From: an uncultured Clostridia bacterium
Lineage (GTDB): Bacteria > Bacillota > Clostridia > Saccharofermentanales > DTU023
Length of the DNA: 56,524 nt
Assembly: GCA_937922005.1 (NCBI GenBank)
Contig: CAKZWV010000024.1
Location: forward strand, 1-56,524
Direction of reading: 5' to 3'
Position numbers and translations under genes: made by a program. The stretch's first letter is position 1. Each line of letters begins with the position of its first letter. Shown one piece after another: positions 42,675 through 50,848 of the stretch. The notes under the pieces are model-generated. The model was not told where the DNA came from. It worked only from the letters and a program-made list of their open reading frames with translations, and did not search any database.

Positions 42675-44000
42675 ATGACACCATTTCACTTTGATCAGCC
42701 ATCTCAAATAACCCGGATTTCAGCACAGCCAGCACAGGCAGTACAACCCGCACAGGCAGCTGTCTTGGATCGCAAATCAGCCAACAAGACAAGGTCAGTG
42801 AGCCTAGCCCGCAGAAAGCTTTGGGCACTGGGGCTGGGACTTTTGCTCCTACCTCTAGCAACCGGCCTTAGCGCTTGCCGGCCTAAAACAAAGAATCCTT
42901 CTCTGACCCCCATGGAACCTCCAACCGTAAGCGGCGAAAGGACCTCAGAGGAGGCTTCTACAGAGGCCAAAGAGGATGAAAAGGCCAGCCACGACCTAGA
43001 AAAGGCCAGCCAAGAAGGGACCGATACCAACGGGGATGCGACTGGAGAGACCAAGGGCGATGCAAGTGGGGAAGACAGCTCCCTTGCCAGCAGCGAGCTG
43101 ACGGAGCGGACCCTGGCCCGCCAAGAGGGTGCCAATGGAGCCGATTTCAAGAGCCTGGTCGATCTTACAAAGGGGACTCGCGAGTTATCTGTCGAGGAGC
43201 TCCAAGTCAAAATAGACCAAGTCCCCAGCTCTTACGTCGGAGGGCCTGGTGAGCCCTTTGCCCCACAAAATACGGGAGATGGGTCCCAAAGCGGCCTGGT
43301 CCGCCTCCCCCTCAGCTTTGAAATGACCAATACCGGCTCTTTCCCCTTGGTCCGCTTCGTCCAGGTTGTGGAAGTCGTCGATCCGACGACCAATCAGAGC
43401 AAAACCTATACCCTTTACAGCACGACGAGCATTTTGCCGGGGGAAAAGTCCCTAAGCATCATGACTCCCGAGGCCTCTAGCGTGGTCGTCCGGGGCCCCG
43501 AGGACATCCACACCAAGGAGATCCGCTACACCTACTACGATCGGGACCGCCAGAGCCTCACCGATGTGACCTACGACCCCAACACCCAGACCTATACCAA
43601 AAAGCAGGAACAGGCCTTAAAGGATCGTTTGCCCAATCCCGCTGTGGCCGCTTCGGACCTCCCCGTGACCCACCTGAGCACGGACCTCGTCCCAGAGCTC
43701 CCGGGCTACGCTGCCGTCAGCTTTACGGTCACCAACGCCAGCTCATCTCCAGTCCCCCTCTTTATGGGCACCTTCCTGAACCGTAAAACGCAACAAATAA
43801 TCCAAGCCGGGACTTATCAGATGGTCGCTCCCGGGGCGGTTTCTGAGCCTTTCCAGGTCACCATTCCCGCCACCTGCGATGCGGCTGACCTGATCCTCCT
43901 CTCCACCGTCTATCGCTACATGGATGGCCAGGGTACCCACCAAGTCTGCTTTGACGACCGGGTGGGGATCCCCATCGATATCATGACCGTCCCGCAATAG
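42675..44000 (+). CDS. Putative lipoprotein with long N-terminal extension
   Basis: About 441 residues. A hydrophobic stretch ending LATGLSAC fits a lipobox, with the Cys near residue 73, but it is preceded by an unusually long, Gln/Ala-rich N-region. The start at 42675 has AAGGAGGT; a GTG at about 42798 (MSLARRKLW) would give a normal signal peptide with a weaker site. After the Cys comes a Glu/Ser/Thr-rich spacer of about 100 residues, then two Ig-like beta domains (NTGSFPLVRFVQVVEVV; SFTVTNASSSPVPLFMG). No catalytic motif or family was recognised. Confidence 0.7.
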   Translation: MTPFHFDQPSQITRISAQPAQAVQPAQAAVLDRKSANKTRSVSLARRKLWALGLGLLLLPLATGLSACRPKTKNPSLTPMEPPTVSGERTSEEASTEAKEDEKASHDLEKASQEGTDTNGDATGETKGDASGEDSSLASSELTERTLARQEGANGADFKSLVDLTKGTRELSVEELQVKIDQVPSSYVGGPGEPFAPQNTGDGSQSGLVRLPLSFEMTNTGSFPLVRFVQVVEVVDPTTNQSKTYTLYSTTSILPGEKSLSIMTPEASSVVVRGPEDIHTKEIRYTYYDRDRQSLTDVTYDPNTQTYTKKQEQALKDRLPNPAVAASDLPVTHLSTDLVPELPGYAAVSFTVTNASSSPVPLFMGTFLNRKTQQIIQAGTYQMVAPGAVSEPFQVTIPATCDAADLILLSTVYRYMDGQGTHQVCFDDRVGIPIDIMTVPQ

Positions 44001-44008
44001 AGCCTCGA

Positions 44009-44878
44009 TTATGGAGCGACGGTGAAAGAGTCCCCGGGATGGGCATTGGGCCAAAAATGCGAGGGCGGGAGTATTTGTGGAGGAAGGGTGGCAAGAAAGT
44101 GTTTTTGAACCTGGTTCTCGCCGAAGTTATGCATGGCACCGAAGTGCTCGCAGGTGATGTGCTCCAGGAGGTAGGCTGCCCCCTTCGTGGCCCGGTCGCC
44201 AAGCCGCTCATCGACAGGAAAAAGACATAGGGTCAGTGGCACACCCGCAATGTGGCGGGCCAGCTGACGAATGATAGCCCGGAAGGATTTTTCCATCTCC
44301 GGGCTATTTTCTTCCTGAAAGTCCCAGTCGTTGAGGTCGCCCGCATGGAAAAAAAGGCCCTCCGGGGTCGTTAAAAGATAAGAATTACCGACATCTGTCG
44401 ACGGGAAGGCTTGAATCTGCTGGATTGACGTCCCTTGCAGGAAGGCGGGCAGGCCCTCCTCCCCAGGACGCAGGACATAGACTTTTCGGTCGGGCTGGGC
44501 AGCCCAAGCATAGGCCCGGTGGGGGGAGCGAGGGGCGGAGGCTGGGAGGGAATCTGTCTCTTCGTTCTCCTTGATCAACTGACGCTTGAGATGGATCCGA
44601 CTGGTGTTATCTATGATATAAAAGGTCGGAAGGGAACGTTTGAAGTCAAAGATCTCCGGATTCAGGTGATCTGGATGGAAGTGAGAAACTAGAAAAACCA
44701 GGGGACGGGGGTCTTCCCGATACTGAGGAAGGATCCCCGCTGGATCGATATAGTAGTCGAAGACCAGGATCAGGTCCGGAAACTCGAGTAAAAAGCCGCT
44801 ATGGCCTAGAAATGTAACTTTGATATCCCGCAAATCTCGAAGTTCTTCATCTGAATAAGTGATCAGGTCTTTGTCCAT
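44009..44878 (-). CDS. MBL-fold metal-dependent hydrolase
   Basis: A 289-residue metallo-beta-lactamase-fold protein. Metal ligands are seen in SHFHPDHLN, in HAGDLNDW and a late His (FGAMHNFGEN). FLGHSGFLLE near the start is typical of the UlaG-like/COG2220 group of cytosolic hydrolases; the substrate is unknown. Its ATG overlaps the stop codon of the frameshifted small gene upstream (TAATG), suggesting the two were coupled. The C-terminal end carries GCGGGAGTATTTG at 44065-44077. It converges on the lipoprotein gene with 8 bases between. Confidence 0.82.
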   Translation of the reverse strand: MDKDLITYSDEELRDLRDIKVTFLGHSGFLLEFPDLILVFDYYIDPAGILPQYREDPRPLVFLVSHFHPDHLNPEIFDFKRSLPTFYIIDNTSRIHLKRQLIKENEETDSLPASAPRSPHRAYAWAAQPDRKVYVLRPGEEGLPAFLQGTSIQQIQAFPSTDVGNSYLLTTPEGLFFHAGDLNDWDFQEENSPEMEKSFRAIIRQLARHIAGVPLTLCLFPVDERLGDRATKGAAYLLEHITCEHFGAMHNFGENQVQKHFLATLPPQILPPSHFWPNAHPGDSFTVAP

Positions 44879-45034
44879 TAGATTCCATACTCTTTCTTTA
44901 TAATTATATCCACTTTACTTACTAAATGTATTCTGCCAGCCAGAATGGAATCATAAGCCTTCAGTAGGTCAGCATTCCGTTCTTCTTTAGTGCGTTCATT
45001 AACGGAGAGAGGTTTGCTTAGCTGTATTTGCCAT
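44878..45034 (-). pseudogene. Frameshifted small gene upstream of the MBL hydrolase
   Basis: ATG 45034 has AGAGGTG upstream and begins MANTAK, but the frame stops after 11 codons. One frame over, sequence in good coding style continues (KPLSVNERTKEERNADLLKA, then DSILAGRIHLVSKVDII) to TAA 44880-44878. A single-base change near 45016 would give a basic protein of about 51 residues. Resemblance to small proteins of integrative elements is only an impression. Confidence 0.55.
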
Positions 45035-45140
45035 TAAAATCACCTCTTTGTTTTGATAGTCATAGCATAACAGGGAGAAAGGAAACTCGTCAAGCAGTTG
45101 GCACATATCAGCAAGCGCCAAGATGTTCCCTAAATATAAC

Positions 45141-45977
45141 TTACTCTAAGATACTTAACGCCACTGCTTTTACGCTCACCATTACCTCAATCCATGACAA
45201 CTCCCCAACAAAAAAAGAATCCTTTTTAAAACGCTCCCATTGCTTCTTCATGGTTGGATCCGTTTCTATAACTAAAAGGATACTCTTACATGTAGGAATC
45301 TGAATCGTGCTCTTCCGCCTATTGCTTGTGGCAAGGAAGGCTTTTTTCAATATCGCACTGTCAAAGGACTTGTGATTATTGATCATATGGATATCATAAA
45401 AATCACGCATCCGTGTATTTGTGATTCCACGCACCATAATTGTCTCTAACTTTTCAGCAAGAAGAGTTTCTAGATTGTATGTCCAGAGAGAAATGGCTCG
45501 TTCCTCGAACATTAAATCATACGAATATTCCACAGCATTCGGCGTGATAATGTCACCGGTAGAAATATCAATCTTAATCGCTTGGCGTAGGTTATCCAAA
45601 GAAGCCTCCAGCCAAAACCTTATGCCTGGATAATCATGTTCTTCCATGATATCTGTTACCTTCGTGATTTTAAATTGAACACCGTCCGGGATATCTATCG
45701 TAATTATGTCCTCCACGATTCTAACAGCATTATCTTTCGATAAAGTCAGAGATTTTACTGTCGTATCGATATCCATCGTTGCTCGCATATCAAGCCCAAT
45801 AATAGATGCAACTAACATACCACCCTTCAGGATAAAATTATTCCGATACGGTGAGAGAGCAACTCTTTCCAGATACCGCTCCATAATAAAATTACGGATT
45901 AGTGTCTGTGCTTTCTGGCTATCGCCGCCGGACAGGATTCGGACTTTTGCTTTCAACTGCATAGCAGTTTTAATCAT
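45141..45977 (-). CDS. abiEii: AbiEii-type nucleotidyltransferase toxin
   Basis: The toxin half of a type IV AbiE system, 278 residues. The nucleotidyltransferase core is visible: KGGMLVASIIGLDMRATMDIDTT gives the GG/S-x-DxD arrangement, with further family residues in ISLWTYNLETLLAEKLET and RMRDFYDIH. Relatives transfer nucleotides to RNA targets and arrest growth, protecting against phage. It overlaps the antitoxin gene by four bases (ATGA). Confidence 0.9.
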   Translation of the reverse strand: MIKTAMQLKAKVRILSGGDSQKAQTLIRNFIMERYLERVALSPYRNNFILKGGMLVASIIGLDMRATMDIDTTVKSLTLSKDNAVRIVEDIITIDIPDGVQFKITKVTDIMEEHDYPGIRFWLEASLDNLRQAIKIDISTGDIITPNAVEYSYDLMFEERAISLWTYNLETLLAEKLETIMVRGITNTRMRDFYDIHMINNHKSFDSAILKKAFLATSNRRKSTIQIPTCKSILLVIETDPTMKKQWERFKKDSFFVGELSWIEVMVSVKAVALSILE

Positions 45978-46570
45978 AACATCACCTCCGTATAGGTCCT
46001 GATGGTAGACTCGAGTTGGAATACTTGTGCGTATTCCATAAGATGGTGTAAGTTTTTACAAGGATCGGCCATATATTCCCTCATGGCATACTGAAAAATC
46101 TGAATGTCCATCGTATCTTTGTAACGGATGATGTCACAAATTGTCCGTTCCTTATTATAGGCCCGCACTGTATTGCCAAAGCTCGTCTGAACATCCACCA
46201 TGCCCAGATGATAGACGTCCGGCTTCACCTGATAAACCCGGATGCCTTGGCGGCGCAGATGAGAGGCATTGTATCCGGCTCGCACTGTGAGGCTCGTGAT
46301 ATTGGGCTCCCGCTCCATGAGACCATGGAGCATCAGTGCCGTTTCATGTGAGAAAACAATCCGCCTATTGGAAAGGCAAAGTAGATAGAGGTCATCTGGC
46401 CAGGCATCCTCGGCCAGATAGATACCTCGGGCGACCCGCTCCATCTTATGCTGGCTGACGTAGGCTGCCAGAGTCGGTTTAGAAATACCGGCATCAAGCA
46501 CCTGGGAGGTACATAAGTAGCCATTTCCTTCTGCCAAGAGCTTATCTAAACAGTCAAATCGAGTCATCAC
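45974..46570 (-). CDS. abiEi: AbiEi antitoxin/transcriptional regulator
   Basis: The cognate antitoxin, 198 residues. The N-terminal winged-helix part (YLCTSQVLDAGISKPTLAAYV) binds DNA in known members, and the C-terminal AbiEi domain (RGIYL, FSHETALMLHGL, NKERTICDIIRYKD) counteracts the toxin. First gene of the two-gene operon. The inverted repeat over its promoter is what autoregulation by AbiEi requires. The ribosome-binding site is weak (AAGGTAATG region). Confidence 0.9.
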   Translation of the reverse strand: MMTRFDCLDKLLAEGNGYLCTSQVLDAGISKPTLAAYVSQHKMERVARGIYLAEDAWPDDLYLLCLSNRRIVFSHETALMLHGLMEREPNITSLTVRAGYNASHLRRQGIRVYQVKPDVYHLGMVDVQTSFGNTVRAYNKERTICDIIRYKDTMDIQIFQYAMREYMADPCKNLHHLMEYAQVFQLESTIRTYTEVML

Positions 46571-46576
46571 ATTACC

Positions 46577-46622
46577 TTACTTTCTCGCTCTAGATTATAT
46601 ATATTAAGAGCGAAAAAGTAAA
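46577..46622 (-). promoter_or_regulatory. abiE promoter inside a 15-bp inverted repeat
   Basis: TTACTTTCTCGCTCT (46577-46591) and AGAGCGAAAAAGTAA (46607-46621) are inverted repeats with one mismatch. Leftward TATAAT (46594-46599) lies in the spacer and TTTACT (46617-46622) lies 17 bp upstream within the right arm. A dimer bound to both arms would cover -10, -35 and the start of transcription, which fits negative autoregulation by AbiEi. Confidence 0.8.
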
Positions 46623-46671
46623 GTCAAGACAACAGGGTCACTCATTTTGTGGCTCTCGATCAAGATCGAGA

Positions 46672-47167
46672 TCAGACTTCAAAGATATCGTAGGCTGTGG
46701 TACGATTCCTCTGTTTTTGCATGATGTCGACCCTCTCCTCAAAATCGGTATAGCAGGCCAGGATTATTTGCAAGAGGTAGGAAATAAAGGGGGTTGGATC
46801 ATTGTTTCCTTCGTGCCAATGGAGGCCTGCTGCCTCCAGCGCCTCATAATATCGGTCTTGTGTCTTTTCAATCGCCCTTTCTATGCTGATATATTTCCCG
46901 ATCAGATAAGCGTTCTGAGACAAAAGAAGCAGGGTAAGCAGCCTGCTCATCCTTCCATTTCCATCATTAAATGGATGGATACAAAGGAAATCACAAATAA
47001 ATACTGGCATTAGAATAAGCGGGTCAACCTGCTCCTGGGCAAGCGCTCGCTCATAGGTCTGACAAATATTCTCCACCGCAGTCAGAGTTTCTATGGGGCT
47101 GAGGGGGGTAAACCTGGTTAGCTGAGTGCCGTCTGTCTGGGTCTCAATAATACCGAAAAGATCTCAT
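46672..47167 (-). pseudogene. Fic family protein remnant, frameshifted
   Basis: The C-terminal Fic core is intact with the full AMP-transferase motif HPFNDGNGRMSR, followed by the helical end typical of clostridial Fic proteins (YISIERAIEKTQDRYYEAL, GLHWHEG). It ends at a stop after RTTAYDIFEV, shorter than usual. Upstream, the coding frame reaches back to about 47156, where a one-base change in a T-run separates it from ATG 47167, which has AAAGGAGG in front. The N-terminal domain of a full-length Fic protein is missing. A short form starting at GTG 47076 could still be made. Confidence 0.7.
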
Positions 47168-47176
47168 AAGCCTCCT

Positions 47177-47260
47177 TTCGTCCAAGCAGGACACTCATCG
47201 TCCAAATTGTATACCTTTTTGGACGATTGTTCAAAGACTTGGACGAAAAATTTGGACGAA
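47177..47260 (-). promoter_or_regulatory. Multi-box operator/promoter of the fic remnant
   Basis: Five copies of TTGGACGA occur: inverted at 47177-47185 and 47197-47206, direct at 47218-47227, 47239-47247 and 47251-47260. The second and third form a perfect 10-bp inverted repeat around 11 bases. Leftward TTGAAC (47229-47234), 17 bp, TACAAT (47206-47211) is a promoter embedded in them. It reads toward the AAAGGAGG/ATG at 47167. The binding regulator is not in the window. Confidence 0.6.
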
Positions 47261-47294
47261 AAAGGCAGTCGTTTCCATTTTGGAAACAACTGCC
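47261..47294 (-). terminator. Terminator between the bicupin operon and the fic promoter
   Basis: GGCAGTCGTTTCC (47264-47276) pairs with GGAAACAACTGCC (47282-47294), one mismatch. On the minus strand TTTTTC follows. It ends the hcp/bicupin transcript. Confidence 0.7.
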
Positions 47295-47380
47295 GCTGAT
47301 GTAAAGATCATCTTGTGAGATAGTATAACTGAGGTGCGATTCTCGCAATCAGATAAAATTATCCTCTACATATTAACTTT

Positions 47381-47441
47381 TGCCAGCTCCTGCCCGCTCT
47401 GGCAAGCTCCTGCCAGCGCCTGCCAGCTTCTGCCAGCCGCC
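47381..47441. repeat. Degenerate CTGCCAGC repeats
   Basis: About six copies of an 11-base unit close to GCTCCTGCCAG lie just past the bicupin stop codon. No gene fits in 47295-47466. Confidence 0.7.
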
Positions 47442-47466
47442 TTTTGTTCGCTCCCCTTATTCCTAA

Positions 47467-48321
47467 TTATTCCAAAGTCAACAATAGGGCCATTTTAAAC
47501 TGCTTCGTCGCTTGGACCGTATGCAAGCCCCCCTTGGCAAAATGGAAATTTTCACCAGCTTGAATTGGATGTTCTTTCCCCTCATAGCCTATGACAGCCT
47601 CGCCGTCCAGGGCAAAGACCAGAGCTTCCCCTGGGGCAGCGTGTTCGGTCAGTCCCGTTCCTTCATCAAAGGCCATCACCACAAATTTCATTTTGTCATT
47701 ATGGACCACATCCATATTGACAATCCGATCCTTGGCATAGGGTACCAAGTCAGCCAGCTTAAAGACTTCTCCTGCCTTGATTACTTCGTTCATGATATCT
47801 TCCCTTCTAATTATTATTTCTGTATAGATTGCCCCCTCCGCACTTCTCATGCCTAACGGGACATCTATAGCGGTCACCATGCTATCTCCATAGTACATGG
47901 TTTTGCAAAAATCGACCTTTTTATAACTACTGATCTTGTTGCAACTACTGGTCTTGATACAACTACTAGTCTTGCTATGCGCTCCGGCCTCTGGATAAAT
48001 ATCGTCCGTCCCAGTCTCCGTCCTTATCTCCGCACCAGTCCCAGTCTCCGTCCCAGTCATAGCCTTCTCTTTAGAATCATCATCCGTCCAAGAAGACCCG
48101 TCCTGCCCGTAAACTTCTAGGCTGCCTTCTGCTAGGATCAAAAGCTTATGATAAGGATGGATTTCTGGACTAATGTCAGTCTGGGGGGCTAGCGAGAAAT
48201 AAGTTATATCATTAGCTCCTCTCAAGACCGTCTTCGAGATCGTACAAGCCTCAATGGGTGGATTATCTTGGGCGATGGAGAAAACTTCTCCTATTTTTTC
48301 ATTCATAGTACTTATCATCAT
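47467..48321 (-). CDS. Bicupin protein of the hcp operon
   Basis: About 284 residues with two cupin domains. The C-terminal one (about 200-284) has GLTEHAAPGEALVFALDGEA and GENFHFAKGGLHTVQA, with His/Glu positions for a metal; the N-terminal one (about 20-85) has HPYHKLLILAEGSLEVYG. Between them lies a roughly 70-residue insert of Thr/Gly/Glu and Ser/Cys/Lys repeats encoded by short DNA repeats, which looks acquired. Last gene of the operon behind hcp, 90 bases downstream. The start is uncertain: 48321 and 48339 share the same weak AAAGG region. Function unknown; probably a small-molecule sensor or metal-binding stress protein. Confidence 0.75.
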   Translation of the reverse strand: MMISTMNEKIGEVFSIAQDNPPIEACTISKTVLRGANDITYFSLAPQTDISPEIHPYHKLLILAEGSLEVYGQDGSSWTDDDSKEKAMTGTETGTGAEIRTETGTDDIYPEAGAHSKTSSCIKTSSCNKISSYKKVDFCKTMYYGDSMVTAIDVPLGMRSAEGAIYTEIIIRREDIMNEVIKAGEVFKLADLVPYAKDRIVNMDVVHNDKMKFVVMAFDEGTGLTEHAAPGEALVFALDGEAVIGYEGKEHPIQAGENFHFAKGGLHTVQATKQFKMALLLTLE

Positions 48322-48411
48322 CTTCTTCCCGCCTTTCATCAGCTCGGTCTTAGAATCTAAAGAAATCGATATTAGAATCTAAAGTAGCATGATTAGCACA
48401 ATTCTTTTTCC

Positions 48412-50052
48412 TTACCCTACCAATTCTTTCAAATCTTCCTCTACCGTCGTGATGCCAGCTATGCCAAAATTCTCCACCAAGACTTTCGCCACATTAGGAG
48501 AAAGGAAGGCCGGCAAGGTAGGGCCCAGATGAATATTTTTCACGCCAAGATAAAGGAGGGCCAAAAGAACAATAACAGCTTTTTGTTCATACCAGGCAAT
48601 ATTAAAGGCCAAGGGTAGGTCATTGATATCCTCCAAACCGAAAATCTCTTTGAGTTTCAAAGCGATCAAGGCCAAAGAATAAGAGTCATTGCACTGTCCT
48701 GCATCCAGGACTCGGGGAATCCCGCCAATATCGCCTAGATCCAGTTTGTTGTAGCGATACTTCGCACAACCCGCCGTCAAAATTACTACATCTTTGGGCA
48801 GCTGCTTAGCAAATTCCGTATAATACCCTCTGGACGGCATCCTCCCGTCACAGCCAGCCATCACGACAAATTTGCGAATAGCCCCAGACTTGACAGCCTC
48901 TACGATTTTATCCGCCAGGGCAAAGACCTGCTCATGGGCAAATCCTCCCGTAATCCTCCCCGTCTCAATCTCACTTGGAGGAGGACATTTTTTAGCTTGG
49001 TCGATGATCAGAGAAAAGTCTTTTTCTTCACCATAGCCGCCGTCGATATGCTTACAGCCTGGGAATCCCGCTGCCCCCGTGGTCCATAGGCGATCCTGAT
49101 AAGAGGCTTTGGGGGGCACAACACAGTTGGTCGTCATCAGGATGGGCCCATGGAAAGCTTCAAATTCTTCCTTCTGTTTCCACCAGGCGTTGCCGTAGTT
49201 ACCAGCAAAATGTGGATATTTCTTGAAAGCCGGATAATAGTGGGCAGGGAGCATTTCCGAGTGAGTGTAGACATCCACACCAGTTCCTGCGGTCTGTTCC
49301 AAAAGCATCTCCAAATCACGAAGATCATGGCCAGAGATGATAATACCAGGATTTTTCCTGACCCCAATATCGACACTCGTGATCTCAGGATGCCCATAAG
49401 CCTCCGTATTGGCCTTATCAAGTAAGGCCATCCCAGCCACACCATATTTTCCCGTCTCCAGGGTAAGCCCTACCAGATCCTCCACACTCAGATGATCATC
49501 CTGAATCTTCGTCAGAGCTTCCTGGATGAACGCATCGACTTCAACATCGTCCTGCAAGAGAGTATTGGCATGCTTGCTATAGGCTGAAAGCCCCTTTAGG
49601 CCATAAGTGATGAGCTCTCGCAGACTGCGAATATCCTCGTCTTTTGTTGCAAATACTCCAACTCTTGCAGCCTTTTCATCAAAGTCTTCTCTTGTTCCAT
49701 GCCAGAGGGCCGCCTCGGTGAGTCCTTCTCGATTCTCTAGCCGTGCTAGTTCCTTGTCCTTCACGACCAAGGTCTTTTCGATGGCCTGGACGATTGCTTC
49801 TCGATCAAAGTTGGCATTGGTAATGGTAAGGAAAAGATTCATCGTCACCAGGTGATTCGTCTCTTTTGAAATCTCTTTTCCTTCCTTCCGAAGGGCTGTG
49901 GTAATAGCGGAAAGTCCCTTGGTCACATAGACCAAAAGATCCTGCATGGCCGCAACTTCCGGTTTTTTCCCACAAACACCAACAATGGTGCAGCCCTGAC
50001 ACTTGGCCGTTTCCTGACACTGAAAACAAAACATTTTATGGTCACTCATCAT
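48412..50052 (-). CDS. hcp: Hydroxylamine reductase (hybrid-cluster protein)
   Basis: A 546-residue cytosolic Fe-S enzyme. The N-terminal CFQCQETAKCQGC followed by GVCGK holds the Cys ligands of the cubane cluster in the anaerobe spacing. The hybrid-cluster ligands appear further on: EMLPAHYYP region, TNCVVPP, GFPGCKH, TAGCAKYRYNK and DAGQCNDSYS. Hcp reduces NO or hydroxylamine and protects against nitrosative stress. AGGAG precedes ATG. It lies third in an operon with a ferredoxin and a DUF2249 protein, and a Crp/Fnr gene is divergent. Confidence 0.95.
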   Translation of the reverse strand: MMSDHKMFCFQCQETAKCQGCTIVGVCGKKPEVAAMQDLLVYVTKGLSAITTALRKEGKEISKETNHLVTMNLFLTITNANFDREAIVQAIEKTLVVKDKELARLENREGLTEAALWHGTREDFDEKAARVGVFATKDEDIRSLRELITYGLKGLSAYSKHANTLLQDDVEVDAFIQEALTKIQDDHLSVEDLVGLTLETGKYGVAGMALLDKANTEAYGHPEITSVDIGVRKNPGIIISGHDLRDLEMLLEQTAGTGVDVYTHSEMLPAHYYPAFKKYPHFAGNYGNAWWKQKEEFEAFHGPILMTTNCVVPPKASYQDRLWTTGAAGFPGCKHIDGGYGEEKDFSLIIDQAKKCPPPSEIETGRITGGFAHEQVFALADKIVEAVKSGAIRKFVVMAGCDGRMPSRGYYTEFAKQLPKDVVILTAGCAKYRYNKLDLGDIGGIPRVLDAGQCNDSYSLALIALKLKEIFGLEDINDLPLAFNIAWYEQKAVIVLLALLYLGVKNIHLGPTLPAFLSPNVAKVLVENFGIAGITTVEEDLKELVG

Positions 50053-50078
50053 CTTATCTCCTGTTCTGCATTCGATAA

Positions 50079-50765
50079 CTATCCTACCCGAACATCCGGG
50101 TTCTTTTCTCCGAACTTATCTTTCAGGGCCTGACAGATTTCTTCTCGGTCTTTTCCCTGTTTTTCCATATTCTTAACCATTTTATAGGCGGCAAACAAAG
50201 TGGATGGCCCAATTTCCGAACTAAAATATCCGATCCCTTGATTCCAAGCTAGTAGCTCAAATACATCATCCAAGGCGGCGCTATCCAAGCCGTGAATGTA
50301 GGCTTTGACTAGTTCTCTCGTCGCCTGGCGCATCCTCCCAGCTCCGACCGCATTGGTCAGGGAGAGCAAGAGTCTTGTTTCGTAGGGTAGATAGCGCTTC
50401 TCATCGTTCCAGGTCAAGTCCCAGAAGTTCACAGCGATCGTCCCCAGCTTCTCATCGATCAAGGGCATATTGGTCAGGGCAGCCGGTCGCATCGGAATAT
50501 CCTTGGCTTCCTGCTTCTCCTCGATCCTATAGAAGTAAGCATGAAACTCAGCCTCGCCTGTCTGCTCCGTATGGTATTCGAATCCGAGGTCCTCCATGAC
50601 TTCATAGAGAGGAATTGGCTCAAAGCTTTGGATAATTTCCAAGCCTTCCCCAGCGGCCAAGGCTGCTGCTTGCTTCTTCAGTCCCGGGAAAAAGTTTCCC
50701 TGCACGCCTCTTACATCAACTTTCTTAAAACACTCTGTCTTATCTTGCCAATCTTTATAAGCCAT
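50079..50765 (-). CDS. DUF2249 domain protein
   Basis: 228 residues. The N-terminal 80 residues are a DUF2249/TusA-like domain (VDVRGVQGNFFPGLKKQAAAL, then GLEIIQSFEPIPLYEVMEDLGFEY). The C-terminal 110 residues are helical, with no family recognised; YFSSEIGPSTLFAAY is notable. DUF2249 proteins commonly accompany hcp, hemerythrin and NO-detoxification genes. AGGAGG precedes ATG, and the stop lies 26 bases before hcp. A Crp/Fnr-type palindrome with a properly spaced -10 lies upstream, so it can be transcribed from its own promoter. Confidence 0.8.
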   Translation of the reverse strand: MAYKDWQDKTECFKKVDVRGVQGNFFPGLKKQAAALAAGEGLEIIQSFEPIPLYEVMEDLGFEYHTEQTGEAEFHAYFYRIEEKQEAKDIPMRPAALTNMPLIDEKLGTIAVNFWDLTWNDEKRYLPYETRLLLSLTNAVGAGRMRQATRELVKAYIHGLDSAALDDVFELLAWNQGIGYFSSEIGPSTLFAAYKMVKNMEKQGKDREEICQALKDKFGEKNPDVRVG

Positions 50766-50795
50766 CTTCAGGCCTCCTTTTCTTTTGATAATCTC

Positions 50796-50838
50796 AGTCT
50801 ACTATAACTTCCTGTAAGTGTCTGTTGTTTAAACCACA
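50796..50838 (-). promoter_or_regulatory. Crp/Fnr-type site and promoter before the DUF2249-hcp genes
   Basis: TGTTGTTTAAACCACA (50823-50838) is a 16-bp near-palindrome of TGTGG-N6-CCACA type. Leftward TAGACT (50796-50801) puts the site centre at -41.5, the class II activator position; TATAGT (50801-50806) is an overlapping alternative. The same two boxes occur at the same distances from the site at 51529-51544. Confidence 0.65.
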
Positions 50839-50848
50839 GATTTTACAT

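Noticed and set aside
47118..47348. A 76-residue leftward frame upstream of the fic remnant
   Set aside because: It spans the terminator, promoter and operator boxes and has no family resemblance.
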